From positions 3,241,501 through 3,305,500 of the forward strand of contig JAJTWR010000044.1 in assembly GCA_021613335.1 (NCBI GenBank): a stretch of 64,000 nucleotides of DNA. Reading direction: 5' to 3'. The position numbers and the translations under genes were made by a program. Source of the DNA: Whitmania pigra (Eukaryota > Annelida > Clitellata > Hirudinida > Haemopidae). The notes beneath the pieces were generated by a model, which saw only the letters and a list, made by a program, of their open reading frames with translations, was not told the DNA's origin and searched no databases. Positions 48,390-62,200 of the stretch are shown piece by piece (the first letter of the stretch is position 1; every line of letters starts with the position of its first letter).

Positions 48390-48870
48390 TATTAGTGATT
48401 AAAATCAAATGATTACTTCAATTTATTTAATATTAGACAATGCCAGTCATGCATATAACGCTTCGAGAAAAGAAAAGTTCGATGCATTATATTTGTAGAG
48501 TGTTAGTTCCGAAAAATTTCCGAATTTCCCCGAGGATGCAGCAATATCCTGCGTCAGTCTGGCGATGGGGTCCACACCACCTCGGCTTCTTCTGAAACCA
48601 GCTTGGTACTGGTTCAACTTGTTGTTATTGTTCAAGAACCATCTGATTCTCGTGGCAATCACCCGCTCCAAGAGTTTATAAAGAGTGGACGTCAGAGAGC
48701 TGGGACGGTAAGAGGAGGGCAGTGCGGGAGGCTTCCCTTTCTTTAGGATTTAGGGACAATTATAGCCCTCTTCCAGGAACAGGGAAACCATTTCTGATGA
48801 CCAGGATCCGTTGAAGAGAGCTACGATCTCTTTGAAGCTTATAGGGAGCCCTTTAAGCATCTCGTAGTGG
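48390..48870 (-). mobile_element. LINE reverse transcriptase fragment (Jockey/R1/I-like)
   Basis: On the minus strand, KELHYEMLKGLPISFKEIVA (48865-48800), KKGKPPALPSYRPSSLTSTL (about 48750-48690) and RVIATRIRWFLNNNNKLNQY, then QAGFRRSRGGVDPIARLTQD (48670-48545), form the first third of a reverse transcriptase. It then breaks off before the catalytic box. 48870-48990 resembles a hAT end (agtggtagttctcaacctttc-like). Confidence 0.7.
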
Positions 48871-49424
48871 AGTAGTTCTCAACCTTTCTGGCGCTGCGAC
48901 ACCTCTGCAATACTTGCCAAGTTTCGGCGACCACCAACAATGAATTTGGTTGGGCTACCATTCACTCAGTTGGCTTTATTGTTGCCGCTATGCCTTTGGC
49001 TTCTAAATATTATAATGTTTACATTTAAAACATTTATACGCATATTTCACACTTGCATTTACAAATTAAAGAAAGATTTAAAATAGAAAAGCGAGAGAAA
49101 ATCATCTTCAACATTAAGTATACTCCTGTATTTCGAATTGATGACCAACAAACTTAAAAAGAGTATGTTGATGGAAAAGGAAGAAGTATATAAGGGTTAA
49201 GCAACTCAGTTTCGTATAAAATAGAATATACCTTCAAACATTTGACCCAAAAGATTAAGCGACATAGTAGAGAAATCCAACAAAAGGCTGGGATGATTAT
49301 TGGGCGATACATAAAATAGCTTGTACTAAAAATAAGTACTTTAATCAACATTATATATAGCGTTAAGAATTTCAAGGTTTAGGTTTGATCAAATATTAAA
49401 AATATTAAAAATTATGTTACAAAA

Positions 49425-49545
49425 TAGCCCTGACAAAACAGTCCCGTCAATATAGCCCGGTGACAAAGTAGCCCGTGACAAAACAGCCCCGTCAAAACGG
49501 TCCCTTCAGAATAGCCCGGCGACAATATCTCTATTGACAAACCTC
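49425..49545. repeat. Short imperfect tandem repeat, unit about 15-16 bp
   Basis: Seven or so variants of (g)acaaaacagccccgt follow each other: cctgacaaaacagtcccgt, aatatagcccggtgac, aaagtagcccgtgac, aaaacagccccgtc, aaaacggtcccttc, agaatagcccggcgac. It directly precedes the LINE at 49560. Confidence 0.6.
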
Positions 49546-51138
49546 CAATCTCCACCAGTATCATTAATCGCCGAAGCCTCAGAAAGATCAACTTCGTTGA
49601 CTGAAGGACATTTTTAAGGAAGAGCTTCTTCGCATCTCTGAAGAACTCCTAATCAGCAATTTCGACACACAGGTCCATAAGTCTCTAGAGGAGATCTTCG
49701 ACATACACGCCCCAATCAGGAAGTTTTCGATTTGAGTCGGTCACCAGCCTAATTACCAGCTCTCTCATGAAGCAACCGAGGTAAAGAAAGCCTGCCGGAG
49801 CTTGGAACGTCGCTATCTTCGTCAACGCAATGACGTCGCCAAGCAACTCCACAAGTCCGCCAAGGAAACAGCCAAGATTGCCATTCTAAACTCTAAGGCC
49901 TCCTCCATCAAGGAAAAACTCAAGTCTGATGTAAATTCCCGTTCCATGTGGCCCTGTCTTCACAAACTGCTTTACAGCCGTCCTCCTCAATATTATAACG
50001 ACGACTAGTGCTCAAACTTGGTCTATTCTTTTAACTCTTTTTTCATCTCGAAGATTACCAAAATCCACGAATCAATCGCCAACACCCTCGCCTCATCAAC
50101 CATCTCATCTTTTCAGCCAGGCAATTCTCAGGCATCCCAATCTCAGTCCTAAAACCTGTATCTTCGGAAAAGGTTCTCAAGCTTATTTGCTCACTTCCCA
50201 ACAAGTCATCTCCTGTCGATATTTTCCCCACTCCTCTTCTCAAGAAATACGTTTTAATTCTATTCCCAATCCTCTCTAAACTATTAAACCTTTCTTTCAG
50301 CACTTGTACTTTTCCGTCCATCTTCAAGAGGGTCCAATCCTAAGCCTTTTGAAAGACTCATTCTGTCCAGAATTCGCCCCCATATCAGAGCATCCTCTAA
50401 TTTCTCTTCTCTCCAATCTGCCTAAAGATCTGGTTTCTCTACAGAAACAGCTCTTTCACACATCTTCAACAATCTTACCGACATCTGTGGCAAAGGTAAT
50501 TGCGCTGTGATGGTCGGCCTCGACCTCTCGGCTGCCTTTGATACCATAAACCACCAGAAACTGTTGGAGAGACTCAGTCTGACTTTGGAATTGATAGCCT
50601 TGCACTTTCCTGGCTATAATCTTACCTTTCCATCAGAACCCAATACGTCAAACTCGGTGATCACTCCTCCCCTCCAGTTGAACTACTTGTCGGTGTTCCT
50701 CAAGGCTCTGTCTTGGTTCCTTTGCTTTTCATAGCCTATATTTCACCTTTGTCTAACATTATTCATAACTTCAACATATCCTTCCACCAATTCGCAGATA
50801 ACACAAGTCTTTTCTCTATCCTCTTCCGCCATAGCATCTCAGATCAACTTGAAAATTTGCGGAAGTGCACGGATGCCATCAATGAATGGCATCCTGTTAA
50901 CTTTCTCCAACTGAATCCTCAGAAATCCAAAATTATGTTCATTGGCATACCCGCTCTCCTGAAAACTCCGTCGCCTCCTCTTTCAATAAGCGCCGCTAGC
51001 ACCTTCCTTCCTTCCTCTACTAGTCTCAAGCTCTTCGGTGTTATTTTTGAATCACATCTCACCTTTAAAGAATATTTCGCTTCTATTATCAAATCCTGCA
51101 ATCATCTCATCTGGGCGATCTGACACATCCGTCCGCTA

Positions 51139-52732
51139 CAGTGCGGACAGAAACCTTAAGGACACCCCATATTTTTGTGATAACTCGTTAAATATAAGTT
51201 CAATATTACTCAATTTTTTATATAATATCTCTTTATGGTAGACAAAACATCCTGCAAAATTTCAAAAAAATTAACAAGCTGATCTTGTAAAATATGCAAA
51301 GTAGCATTTTATGGCCGTTTAAAAACGATAAAGGACATCCTTATTTATTCCCAATAAAACTTGAAATTTGTCATAGTTATGCAACCAAAATGCACATTAT
51401 GCAAATATTATCAATATATAAACCCAAAGAAAGTTAAAAATTGATGTGAAGTTTATAAAATTACTATTTTATAAATGGCTAGAGGAAAAACGTTGTCTGA
51501 CAAGGAGAAGGGGCAGATTTGAGGCCTTCAGACAAGCAAATTATTCGATCAGGGAAATTGCCAAAGAGCTCAAGCGATCTAAGACAGTCATCTGGAACTA
51601 CGTAAAAGCTCCTGAGGAAAATGGTGCAAAAAATGATCATGGAAGACCTAAAAAACTGCCGATTCGTCAGCAGAGACTCCTGGTAAGAAAGGCTTCTTCA
51701 GGTAAATTTTCAGAAAATCAAATTAGAAATGAACTTGATTTAAGAATTTTGTAAAAGTACAGTGTTAAATTATTTGAGATCTAGTGGTATTTTATTATAT
51801 GAAAAAAGATTAAAGATTCCAGCTCTTAAAAACCATAACAAGTTGGCAAGAGTGGAATGGGCCAAAACCATGCTTTCTAACAGAGATGGTTGGGGCAATA
51901 TTATTTTTTCAGATGAGAAGAAATTTAACCTAGATGGACCTGATGATCATCAGTTCTATTGGCATGACCTCAGATTAGAAAAGGAAACATTTTTTAGCCG
52001 AAATCATGGAGCAGGATCGTTGATAATTTGGGGAGGAATTTCCAGTGAAGGATTGACTGAATTAGCCTTTCTGGATGGGAGACAGTCTTCTGTGGATTAC
52101 ATCAAAGTTTTAGAAGACTATCTGTTGCCTTTTGGGGAAGATTATTATGGAGGAAATTTTATTTTCCAGCAAGATAATGCCCCGATCCACACTTCCAAGT
52201 TGACAAAGACATTTTTCCAGAGGAGAAATTTGAAAGTTATGAGTTGGCCAGCTTGTTCCCCGGACTTAAATCCTATAGAAAATGTTTGGGGAATGTTGTC
52301 AAGACTTGTTTACAACAATGGAAGGCAGTTTCATTCAAAATCTGACCTGGAAAACACCATTAGGAGTGCCTGGAAAGAACTGGACAGAAATTTCTTAAAA
52401 ATTCTTATAAAATCAATGAACAAGAGATGTTTTAAAGTTATTGAAAATAAAGGAAACATTATTTCATATTAATAAACTTTTTTCCTGTTTTTTTCACAAA
52501 GTTTTTAGTCATTTTTCGATGATTTTTGCAAGTGTCTTTTATGGTTATTGGACGCCCCGAAATCACGTTTTTGGAATTTTAAAATTAATGCACGAACATA
52601 TTTTGATGAAAATTTAAGAGATAATCACAAATATATAAATACATAACATATTAAAATTTCCCTACAATCAAATTTTTCTTTATCGAGTTATTACGAAATA
52701 ATGGGGTGTCCTTATGGTTTCTGTCCTGACTG
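51139..52732 (+). mobile_element. Tc1-type transposon, copy 2 (1594 bp)
   Basis: The same family as 23436-24957, with matching inverted ends (cagtgcggacagaaacc and, reversed, cagtcaggacagaaacc). TA precedes it (51137-51138); on the right CA stands where TA is expected, presumably a later C-for-T change. It split the LINE. Removing it with one target dinucleotide lets the LINE frame run on. Confidence 0.92.
51475..52472 (+). pseudogene. Tc1 transposase (DD34E), broken copy 2
   Basis: The start MARGKTLSDKEKGQI is present here and missing in copy 1. Two single extra T residues (in gcagatttgagg near 51520 and gaattttgtaaaag near 51748) shift the frame. From 51762 the catalytic domain is open: IIFSDEKKFNLDGPD, IIWGGISSEGL, FQQDNAPIHTSK and SPDLNPIENVWG. 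All three catalytic acidic residues are present. The lesions differ from those of copy 1. Confidence 0.92.
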
Positions 52733-52754
52733 CACTTTCCGTTGATATAACTTC

Positions 52755-54080
52755 CAGGGTTTCTTTCAGGCATTATTGTTCGGGGGGGCAGTATTTCGTG
52801 CCAAATACAAGTTTAAAATCAAATAATGCACAACCTCAGTTCAATAATTATATTTTAGGTAAAAACATATTGAAAATCATTTATACAAACCAAAATTTAA
52901 AATATGTTTAATAACTGAAATGTTTAAAAAAATTTTAAACGCCGAGGTTTTTTGAGAGCATATAAATCTGCTATTCTATCAAGAAAATCTTCCGTTGGAA
53001 CCTCGGGACCTTCAATGCTTATGGTCATACAATGAGTTAAAGTTTCTGGTAATATTCTATTTCTTGCTTTGCTTAGAATCTTGTTCATTGTACTGAATGA
53101 TCTTTCAAATGAAGCAGTTGTTACTGGAATTACAAGAAGAATTGCACAAAGCCTTTGTAGTTCGCAGCATCCCAAATCAGCTTCCAATATTTTGTTCAAT
53201 GGGTTTTCATCTGTTTTGTACTTTTTGCATTCAACCATAAATTTTATGAAAAATTTAAAAGATTTTAAATCCTCGAGTACAGCTTCTGCATTTAGAATGG
53301 GAAAGTTGTTACAAAAAGTTATGATGTCTTTGTCTTGAATATCTGATTGAATACATTGATTCAAAAGTTTCAAATTGATTTGCAAATAACATAATCTCAA
53401 TCGATTTGTCATTAAATCTGTCTTTGATGACAGTTTCACAATACCTCTTCATTCCTTGTAATACGCTTTTAACACTTTCATCTTCAACCAGGTGTGTTTC
53501 TAATTTTATCTCATCAACTTTGCACTTAATCTTTTTTTGTAAATGACTCTCGGCACTGCTTCACAATATCATTCAAGTGCAATTTTGTTGAAGTAATCAA
53601 TGGGATGACTTTAGTCAAACTTAAATCTTTTTTTGTAAAGCATTGCTGAGAAAAGAGAGTGCGCTGAGAATTTTATTCATAAATTGGCAGATGATTATAA
53701 AACTTTCATTTCTAATCTCAAGCAAAATTCCACCAGCTAATGAAGCCAAATTTTCTCTTTCTTTGTGAATATGCTCACATGTTATCAAAATTGATTTTAA
53801 GCTTCTGAAGACAGCATTCACAATCCTGTGGTGGGACAGCCATCTCACTTTAATACATTCAAATAAACCAGATACAAAATATCTTAGTCCAAAGACATGT
53901 TAACAAATAAGTTTTTAGATCGCTACGGATAGTAGGTAGTACGGATGGTAGGAAATTTTTTTTAACTTTTTTGTCTTAGATTTATGGGTTTTTGCATACA
54001 CTTTTAGTCAGGGGGGGGGGGCGATGGCTGAGCTCCGGGGGGGATTCGCCCTCCCGAAGGTATGCCTGAAAGAAACCCTG
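52755..54080 (-). mobile_element. hAT transposon inserted in the LINE
   Basis: The ends are cagggtttctttcaggcat (52755) and its inverse ending at 54080. The exact 8-bp duplication ataacttc lies at 52747-52754 and 54081-54088. The minus strand 53848-53621 (MRWLSHHRIVNAVFRSLKSI) and 53439-52924 encode transposase parts, with the dimerisation region LVIPVTTASFERSFSTMNKI and then LSKARNRILPETLTHCMTIS. The N-terminal half and catalytic residues are missing or out of frame. G-runs lie just inside both ends. It lies 22 bp from Tc1 copy 2. Confidence 0.9.
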
Positions 54081-54388
54081 ATAACTTCTGCCCTCGCACG
54101 CTGCCTTGTTCTCTCTCGCCTAGACTCTCTTCTTTATGGCACATCTGCTTCTTTAATTCAATCTTTGCAACGCGTCAAAAACAAGCTTGCCAAAGTTGTT
54201 CTTCTCAGCCCTACCCTCAATAGCTCGGTCTGTCTGAAGAAATTGCAGTGGTTGCCGATTCATAGTCGTATCACCTTCAAAATTGTCCTCTAGCAACATC
54301 CACTCCACTTCTATCTCCATCACCTACTAGATCGCCGCCAAACACCTGGTCTTCGCTCATCGTCAACCACTAAACTTCACAAACCGGT

Positions 54389-55104
54389 CAGGGGCGTAGC
54401 TGACTTTTCTTGACAGGGGGGGTCCAATTTTTCATAAGATTTACTACGCAAGGGTGAACTTAAACCGATTGTTTGGGGATATGACCATTCTCATATAATA
54501 CAAGTGCATATTAAATATAGCTAAAATTGTAACGGATATTAGCGTTTACAATGGTGAAAGTGGTTAAATTTTATAAAGGTAGATGGAGCATATGATGATA
54601 TCAACTATTTTTGAAGAACTGTGTTTTTTAATATATAATGAAGAAAAATAAGAAACAAACTCCCGTAAAAACTTTTTTCAAATTAACACAAAATGAGGTT
54701 TCAAATTTAAAAAAAATTTATTTAAAAAAGGTTATATATATCATTATGTCATTATACAGATAAAAATGTTTTTTTTTTAATTACGATCACATTATATAAA
54801 AATTACACTAATAAATGAAAATCTAGGTAAATTGCGTATTTAAATGTGAAAACAAATAAAGTATATCAAATATTTGAATGATTCATTTAATTGAAAAATA
54901 ATTTGTCATATAAATGCTTCAGAATGAAAATGTGCTTGACATTATTAATACTAATGTTTTAATAGAAGGCTCATCTTTTCACTAATTGTTACTATACTCC
55001 CCCCCAATAAAAAAAACTCATCGGATTTGGATCATTTGAAAAAGTGGTCCAGATCCCAGCAGGGGGTCCGGACCCCAAGACCCCCCCGGCCAGCTACGCC
55101 GCTG
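54389..55104. mobile_element. Non-autonomous hAT (716 bp) inserted in the LINE
   Basis: The inverted ends start caggggcgtagctgac and cagcggcgtagctggc, each followed by a G-rich tract. The 8-bp duplication aaaccggt is exact at 54381-54388 and 55105-55112. The inside is AT-rich and non-coding, so the element depends on a transposase from elsewhere. Confidence 0.9.
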
Positions 55105-55280
55105 AAACCGGTACAAAGATCGTCTCTTCCAAACAGAGGCTTCTCTCACGCCTCTCCAGCTGTCTGGAATAGACTCCCGCCCACCGTCAGAGCCCAGCCG
55201 TCCCTGGAGCGCTTCATCACCTCCTCGGGATTTTATGGGACAGCGAAGACACAAGGTGCCTCTGATGCTATGCACATAAA

Positions 55281-55834
<554 letters not shown>

Positions 55835-56213
55835 TTGTCCTCCTTTTTCCGGACATCTGGCAACCCTAGCTCTGAGGTTTTACTGAGATGAATCTGCATA
55901 GTTTGGGAGTTTCTTAATCAGTTTGCTCTTTAATTTGATTTGGAAACAAAATACTAATTATTTAATATTTATATAAATTTCGGGTTACTAGTTTTAGAAA
56001 TTCCCATATAAGCTAAAAACTTGACAAACGAGTCACTTAATTGTTTTGATCGGTGGAGTTTCGACTTTGACGAGGCTAAAAATTACTGATAATACTGATA
56101 TTGTTACTGATAGAATTACTGACATTACTTACAATAATATGAACTCACTAAATGAACGCAGTCTGTTTTTTATACGACGATCTATTTTAGTTTTATAAAC
56201 GGCTGAGCACAAT

Positions 56214-59200
56214 ATGGCTTCCGACGAGTTGACGGAGAGACAGCGCAGGAATTCTGTCAGAATACGTGAGAAGTGCCAAGATGAAGTTTATGAATGGAAA
56301 GAACCTCACATATTAGTTGAATTAACTCTTGCTATTCTAAAGCCGGATGTAGTTGAGCATCACGATGAAATAGAAGATATTATTTCGAGATACGGTTTCT
56401 CGATTATTGATGTTAGTTATCGAGTCGATTGAAAAGTTTTACATTTCAATAGCTTGCTTATTTATTTCAGAAGAAGAATTTAAGACTTAGCGAAGAACAC
56501 GTGGAAGAATTTTTCAAGCAGTGCCTGGGTAAAACTTTTCTATCTGACTTAAAGAAGTTTTTCACTAGCGGCTTAACAAGAGTTTTATTGCTCGCAAGAA
56601 GAAATGCGATCAAAAGATGGCTTATGATAATTGGGCCTTCAAACTCTTATACAGCCAAAGAGACTCATCCTAAAAGGTTTGTCATAAAAAGTTTAGGATG
56701 AGAATCAAAGCTTGTGATAAGAATAATTTGAGCTGTTCACGGGTGCGTATTTCCAAACCCTAACCAGCATCAGCCATGGATGATTAATATTCATAAGCGC
56801 TCACAGTGATTGGTTGTGATCTGAAATAGGTCACATCGCGGCAATGGTTTTGGAGATATTTTTCTTTGAAAATAACTGTCATTACAATATGCAATTTAAT
56901 TAATAAAATATTAATCAGAAAAGTAGACACCAAACCCAACTCAAACCCTAAAATTGTTAAATTATTAACACTAACCCAGTGGCGTACCAACTGTTCTTGC
57001 CACCAGGGGGTCTTATTTCCCCTTATGTAGAACAACGCTGGACTGATTAATATTTATGTTTAGCTAATTTAGGCGCTATGATTGGACAGATGTTTTCCGA
57101 AAGTAGGTCACATGTATCATTTTAATTTCATAAAATATGTATTTGATTAAAGTGACCACTGCTTTAGTTAAATTTAATAAAAAATTTGACATTGACACAC
57201 TGTTTATGAAAACTATATTTAACAATGCAGGCCAATAAGCTTCAAATTTGGTTATGATCTCCACATTTCAGGGAAGGCCAACCTTTTATTATATACATTA
57301 ATTTAATTCGTGGATTATTTCCATGATCGATTTATGTTAGCCTGTCATTAACAATTTTAGTTACCATATAGCCTATAAGCTAGCACCCCCAAACCAACCA
57401 TTCTAAGGAAAATAATAGAACGCTATCCCATGTTATTGTAAAAATCTAAAAGATAAAGCTTATTGGAAGATTCATTTAACACTAAAATATTAAGTTAAAT
57501 ATTTCCCCAGATCTTTATCTCATTAAACCTTATCATTTAAAAAATTAGCCACTTCACATTAAAAAATTTATTTTGAAATACATTAATCATTTTTATTGCA
57601 ACACAAACAAAAGGTCAAAACGTTTTTAATGCCCTCTTCAGTCCAAATCATCTAAGTTATGCAACAGACAAATAAATCAATAATGCCATGTGATTTGGCA
57701 TACGGCACATTAGTTTCAATATTTTCCGCAAGCAGGCAAGGTCTGTTGGATGGACGTCTGGTGGCCTTGATAGCAACTGGTTGACCTGAAGCAAAATGTT
57801 GACAGCCTCGTGTTATGCCAGGCCTTCAACAAGCCACTGCTGTTGGTTGGACTTTAATCTTGCCACCCTTCCTGCCCCTCAAAATGCCGACCCCTTGGCA
57901 CTTGCCAAACATGGCGGACTGCCCCTTTCTCACCCCCCTTGTTACGCCACTGCACCCAAACCCAACGTCAGATATTAAGTTATTAAAATACACTAAAACG
58001 GCAAACACCATGCGCTTATGAATATTAATCAGCTATGGCTGGTGTTGGTTAGAGTTTGGAAAAACGCTTCCCGGATGGCGGTGAATACACACTTTTTAAA
58101 ATCCGACTGCCAGCTTTTTTGAATGAATGGGTAAGAAAGCTTTATCTGCAATAAGTATTTTACCATTGAGATATAATGTAATCTGTTTTAATTTTAAATA
58201 TTTGGAAAGTTACTAGCGGGAATTACTTACAGTAATTTCAGTAGGTTATTTTATTGGTGTTGTTTCATAATGAGATGGCTAGAACAAATCAGTAGGATTA
58301 TTGATCAGCACAGGGTGGGTCAGTGGCCTACCAAATGTTTTTGCGTCCCTCCTTTAATAAACCATCAAAATTTCGAAAAGCTCTCTCTCATGGAACTGCA
58401 ATCAAATTAAAAATTAAAAAACAAACTTACTTTATTTAATTTACAAGATTATATTACAAACTATTAAAAACTATTTTTTGTGTAAAATTTCAGATTTTTG
58501 TTGGCTTTAATTATTTTTATGCATCCCATCAAAATGCTGCCCCTCCCGTCCTCTTGGTAGCCACTGGGGTGGATTAATCGTTTAAGGAGTTCAATTTTAC
58601 ATCTAATGCTTTTGTTAGGTAAGTGACTTTTGCTCGTATTTTTTTCAGTATGTCTCTATAGATCTATAAAATAAATTTGAATTTTTGAATGTATTTTATC
58701 GTTAGCTTGAGGGCCATTTATGGTACAGATGACTTGAAGAATGCAGTTCATGGAAGTGAGAATGCTGAGGAGTCGCTTAGAGAAATTTCATACTTCTTTC
58801 CAAGCAGTTTGTATCTATTTATTAATATTTATTTATTTGATTAAAGTCTGACGCATAACTAAGATGATTTGGACAAACTAAGTATGTTGTGTAACTTGAG
58901 GTTGAATTGTGAAATGTTATCAACAACTTCAATTATTTTATAACCAAACATTTAATACAAACAAAAAAACCAAGGGGACATTAAGCTGAGTTCAGAATTC
59001 ATCAGATGAATAGCGTTGGTGGTGAGGCTAACTAAGTATGGAGTTCATCAGTGTTGTGCAGTATCGAATTACATGTAATTCGTTACTGTAATTAATTACA
59101 TTTTTTGGTAATTTTTACTTGTAACAAATTCCTATTTTCTGTCATACTTTTAATTCGTTACCTTTTTAGCATAAGACGTTACAAAGTACTCTTAAATAAA

Positions 59201-62200
59201 ATTTTAAATTAGTTTATTTTATTTTAAAATTTTATTAAAATTCTAGATTGTTATTCTTTGGTTCGTTTGAGAACCTTAATCTTTCCGATCATCGCTCATT
59301 TGTTGTTGTGTTATCGCCGGTCGTTTTTGTTAAATCGGAAATTGTTGATTAGTCATAGCCGAAGCTTTTTTATTATATAAAATTGTATACATATAATAAT
59401 ATAAGATTTAATATATCGTAGTATGGATTCATTTGAAGCCAGTTTGAGTGTCGTTAGCGAAGATAAGAGGAACAAGGGTGAAGATAGTCCGTGGCCGTAT
59501 TTAAACAAAATGTTCAGATTTCAATCAAAGGAAAATTATATAAGCTTGCATGCCTACTCTGCCAACAGAAAAAAACTATATGTTCAGTATATGAAGGTTC
59601 TTCATCTAACTTGAAGAAGCACGTGGAACGCATGCATCCAACAGAAGTTAAGGAATATGGGATATCTGTTGCCAACGGTTGTCAAGCTTCATGAGAAACT
59701 GGTAGCCAAAATAGCATCTTCTAATGCAGCAATGGTGGACGAGCTGACAGCATCTCATTCATCTGATGCTGACAGTGTTGAAGACAGTTTCTTCCATTGC
59801 ACAAGGTCAACTGATATTCTGATGCAGTATCTTCAAGACCGATCAGATGACATGAACATTATCTATCCAGTTGAATGCTCCTCTGCCAGGTAGTGCAGCT
59901 GTTGAACGATTATTCAGCTATGCTGGTATGAACAGCCGAAGGACCATAATGAGTGACAAACTATTCGAGGACTTAGTTATGTTAAAAATTAACAAATGTT
60001 TGTGATTGTAATAAATAATAAAAACATCAAAAGAATGCATTAGTTAAAATGTTATTACTTAATGACTATTAATACTAGCAGTTAATAACAATAATTGTTT
60101 TAACGTTAATAGAAACAATTCCTTTTAAATAATACGGAATGATGTATGATCACAATAATGGTGGCATCAAAGTTACTTGTAATTTTTACTTAAAAGTAAC
60201 TTTTGGATGCTGTAACTTTTCACTTTTACTTGAGTAATTTTTTGAGGCAATACTCTTACTTATACTTAAGTAGCTTTTTGAGCTATTACTTTTACTTGTA
60301 ACTAATTACCGAAATGAGGTAATTTTTACAACACTTGAGTTCATCGAATTGAAATAAAGCTTGCTTCGGAAAAGTAATAAATGTTTGTAATAAAGAGTTC
60401 AGCCATTGGACGCCTAAGGGGGATACAAGTGAAACCCAAAGTTTCTTTTTTTTAAATCCTAAATTCTTCTTTTGAAATTTTGACTTGGATTTTTATGAGA
60501 ATTATCTTCAACGTGTGCATGATACAGCATGTAAATACTTTTTGATAAAGATGAAAAGTCTCTTTGGCACAAAAGATCAAAAGACATGGGGTACATTTGT
60601 TGCCAAATTACTTTGGCAATTTTATATTATAAGCAGTCATATTCACAAATGTTAATTTTTTTAGCAATTACAATATTACATGTGACACGACATGCTATTA
60701 TAGCATATAACATACAATTTCTTGTTACTTCGCCTTGGAGCTCCGACAGGGATCCTCAGAGGAGTTTCCCCCATCTTCAAACGTTTCGGCCCTTTGAATC
60801 TCTTTAAGTTGGGGCGGGTCACGTCCGGTGATCAGCTGGATGTTTCTGTTGGTTTAGTCTTTCTGGACCCAACTCTTACCATCAGTTACGAGAGGAACTC
60901 GTTGGCCTTATGCCGGTCACTGCTGCCCGGACTGGAGTGACTGAGAAGGCTCTCAATTGCTTCTTCATGTACCTGCTTTCTGCCTGCAAACTTTGACTAT
61001 GCGAGGCTCTCATTGGCCTTGTTATGTCAATCGCCTCCAAGCCAGTTTGCACCCAGCGGTCATGAAAGCTCTCAGTGGTTTCTTCACATCGTGTACTTAA
61101 TATATGCGAACTGGGCTTTATAATTTCTTTGTAGCGGCAGCAGGAAATAGAAATTTTCGACTCTAACGTGGGCATTTTCACGACCGCGGTTTGATCCGCA
61201 GTTCATATTGCTTTGCGAGTCTGAGGTCAGCCAATTTCTCCCTACAATATCTCTTCTCTCAGCCGATGATTTGGCCCCGTGGTTCGGTGGATCATCCATG
61301 CCGGAGACCGATGGCTTTCCTGCTGTGGCCTCTTTAAGACTTCTTCTGGCTCCTCGTGTGCCAGATCCAGAATGAAGCTGCTTCTGCGGCATCACATATC
61401 CTTGTCGTAGTCTTCGTTCTATTTCAGCTTGTCGCTCCAATCTTAGTGAGGAAAGTGTAAGCCGACCTGTCGACTACGCCCCTTGCGCCAACTTCAATGG
61501 GGAAGAGGTTTATCTGGTATCCTTTTGGTATAACATAGCATACTGTGACTTTTCAAAGAATGTCCGTAACACATCCGACTGTTTGGATAACATAAAAGCA
61601 CTTAAACTATTCTAACTTTACTAATTTCATTAGAAACGTTGTAAAAATTTGTCGTATATTTTTAGTTTTTTAAAAATGGTTATAAATTTAAGAATTCTAT
61701 ATCTTTGGCGTGCTCCTCGTTAAAAATTTGTTGTTAGGTTACATGCTTGTTGTTCTACTTGTAGCATTACCGTCTTTTAAATATGTCCTTGCTAGATAGC
61801 AGGAAATATGGGATTTTGGCGAAATTTGTTAAAGACAGCCAAAGGGTGAAAAGCCGTTCATTTTAACCAATTATAGGAGTAAAATTCCACTAGTTTGACG
61901 AAGGCTTTATGCTGAAAACAAAGACGGTTGCTTATAGAGACTTTGGGTCAAAACATACAGGAAAAAATATTTATGCAGCTTTTGAGGAAATACTGTCAGA
62001 GTATGGGATACAGAGTATTGACATTGGATATGTTGTTACTGACAATGCCAGAAACATGCTTAAAGCCTTCACAATATTTTCAGAGGAAGCTGCCAGGTTT
62101 GCGTTTGATCATAAGAAAGATAAAAGTGAAATTAGAGAACGTGATGAGGCTTCAGAGCCATTGAATGACATTGATGAAATTTCAGAATTTTTGTCAGATA

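Larger units (their letters stand above)
49560..55283 (+). mobile_element. L2/CR1-like LINE interrupted by three transposons
   Basis: A 5'-truncated LINE. 49600-50008 is the region after the endonuclease (LERRYLRQRNDVAKQLHKSA). 50180-50340 and 50500-50730 are reverse transcriptase (MVGLDLSAAFDTINHQKLLE). 50713-51123 has the catalytic box as FADNTSLF, where FADD is expected, then LQLNPQKSKIMFIG. After two insertions the frame resumes at 54089 (RCLVLSRLDSLLYGTSASL; LKKLQWLPIHSRITFKIVL) and, after a third insertion, ends at 55113-55260 (RGFSHASPAVWNRLPPTVRA; GASDAMH). The 3' tail leads straight into the TTA array. The FADN change and several stops mean it is inactive. Confidence 0.85.
56738..58079. 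repeat. Foldback-like element with about 60-bp inverted ends, NME5 intron 2
   Basis: 56741-56802 (gtatttccaaaccctaacca, gcatcagccatgg, tgattaatattcataagcgc) recurs inverted at 58006-58075. The core gattaatatt(c/t)a..., with cagatgttttccgaaagt and ggtcac, recurs at 57036-57115 and again at 63895-63975, so this is a repeat family. There is no coding content. Target duplications were not resolved. Confidence 0.6.

Noticed and set aside
61084..61440. A 118-residue minus-strand frame as a host gene in the NME5 intron
   Set aside because: It lies next to the dispersed coding repeat and is probably the decayed remainder of a retroelement; there are no splice partners or known domain.
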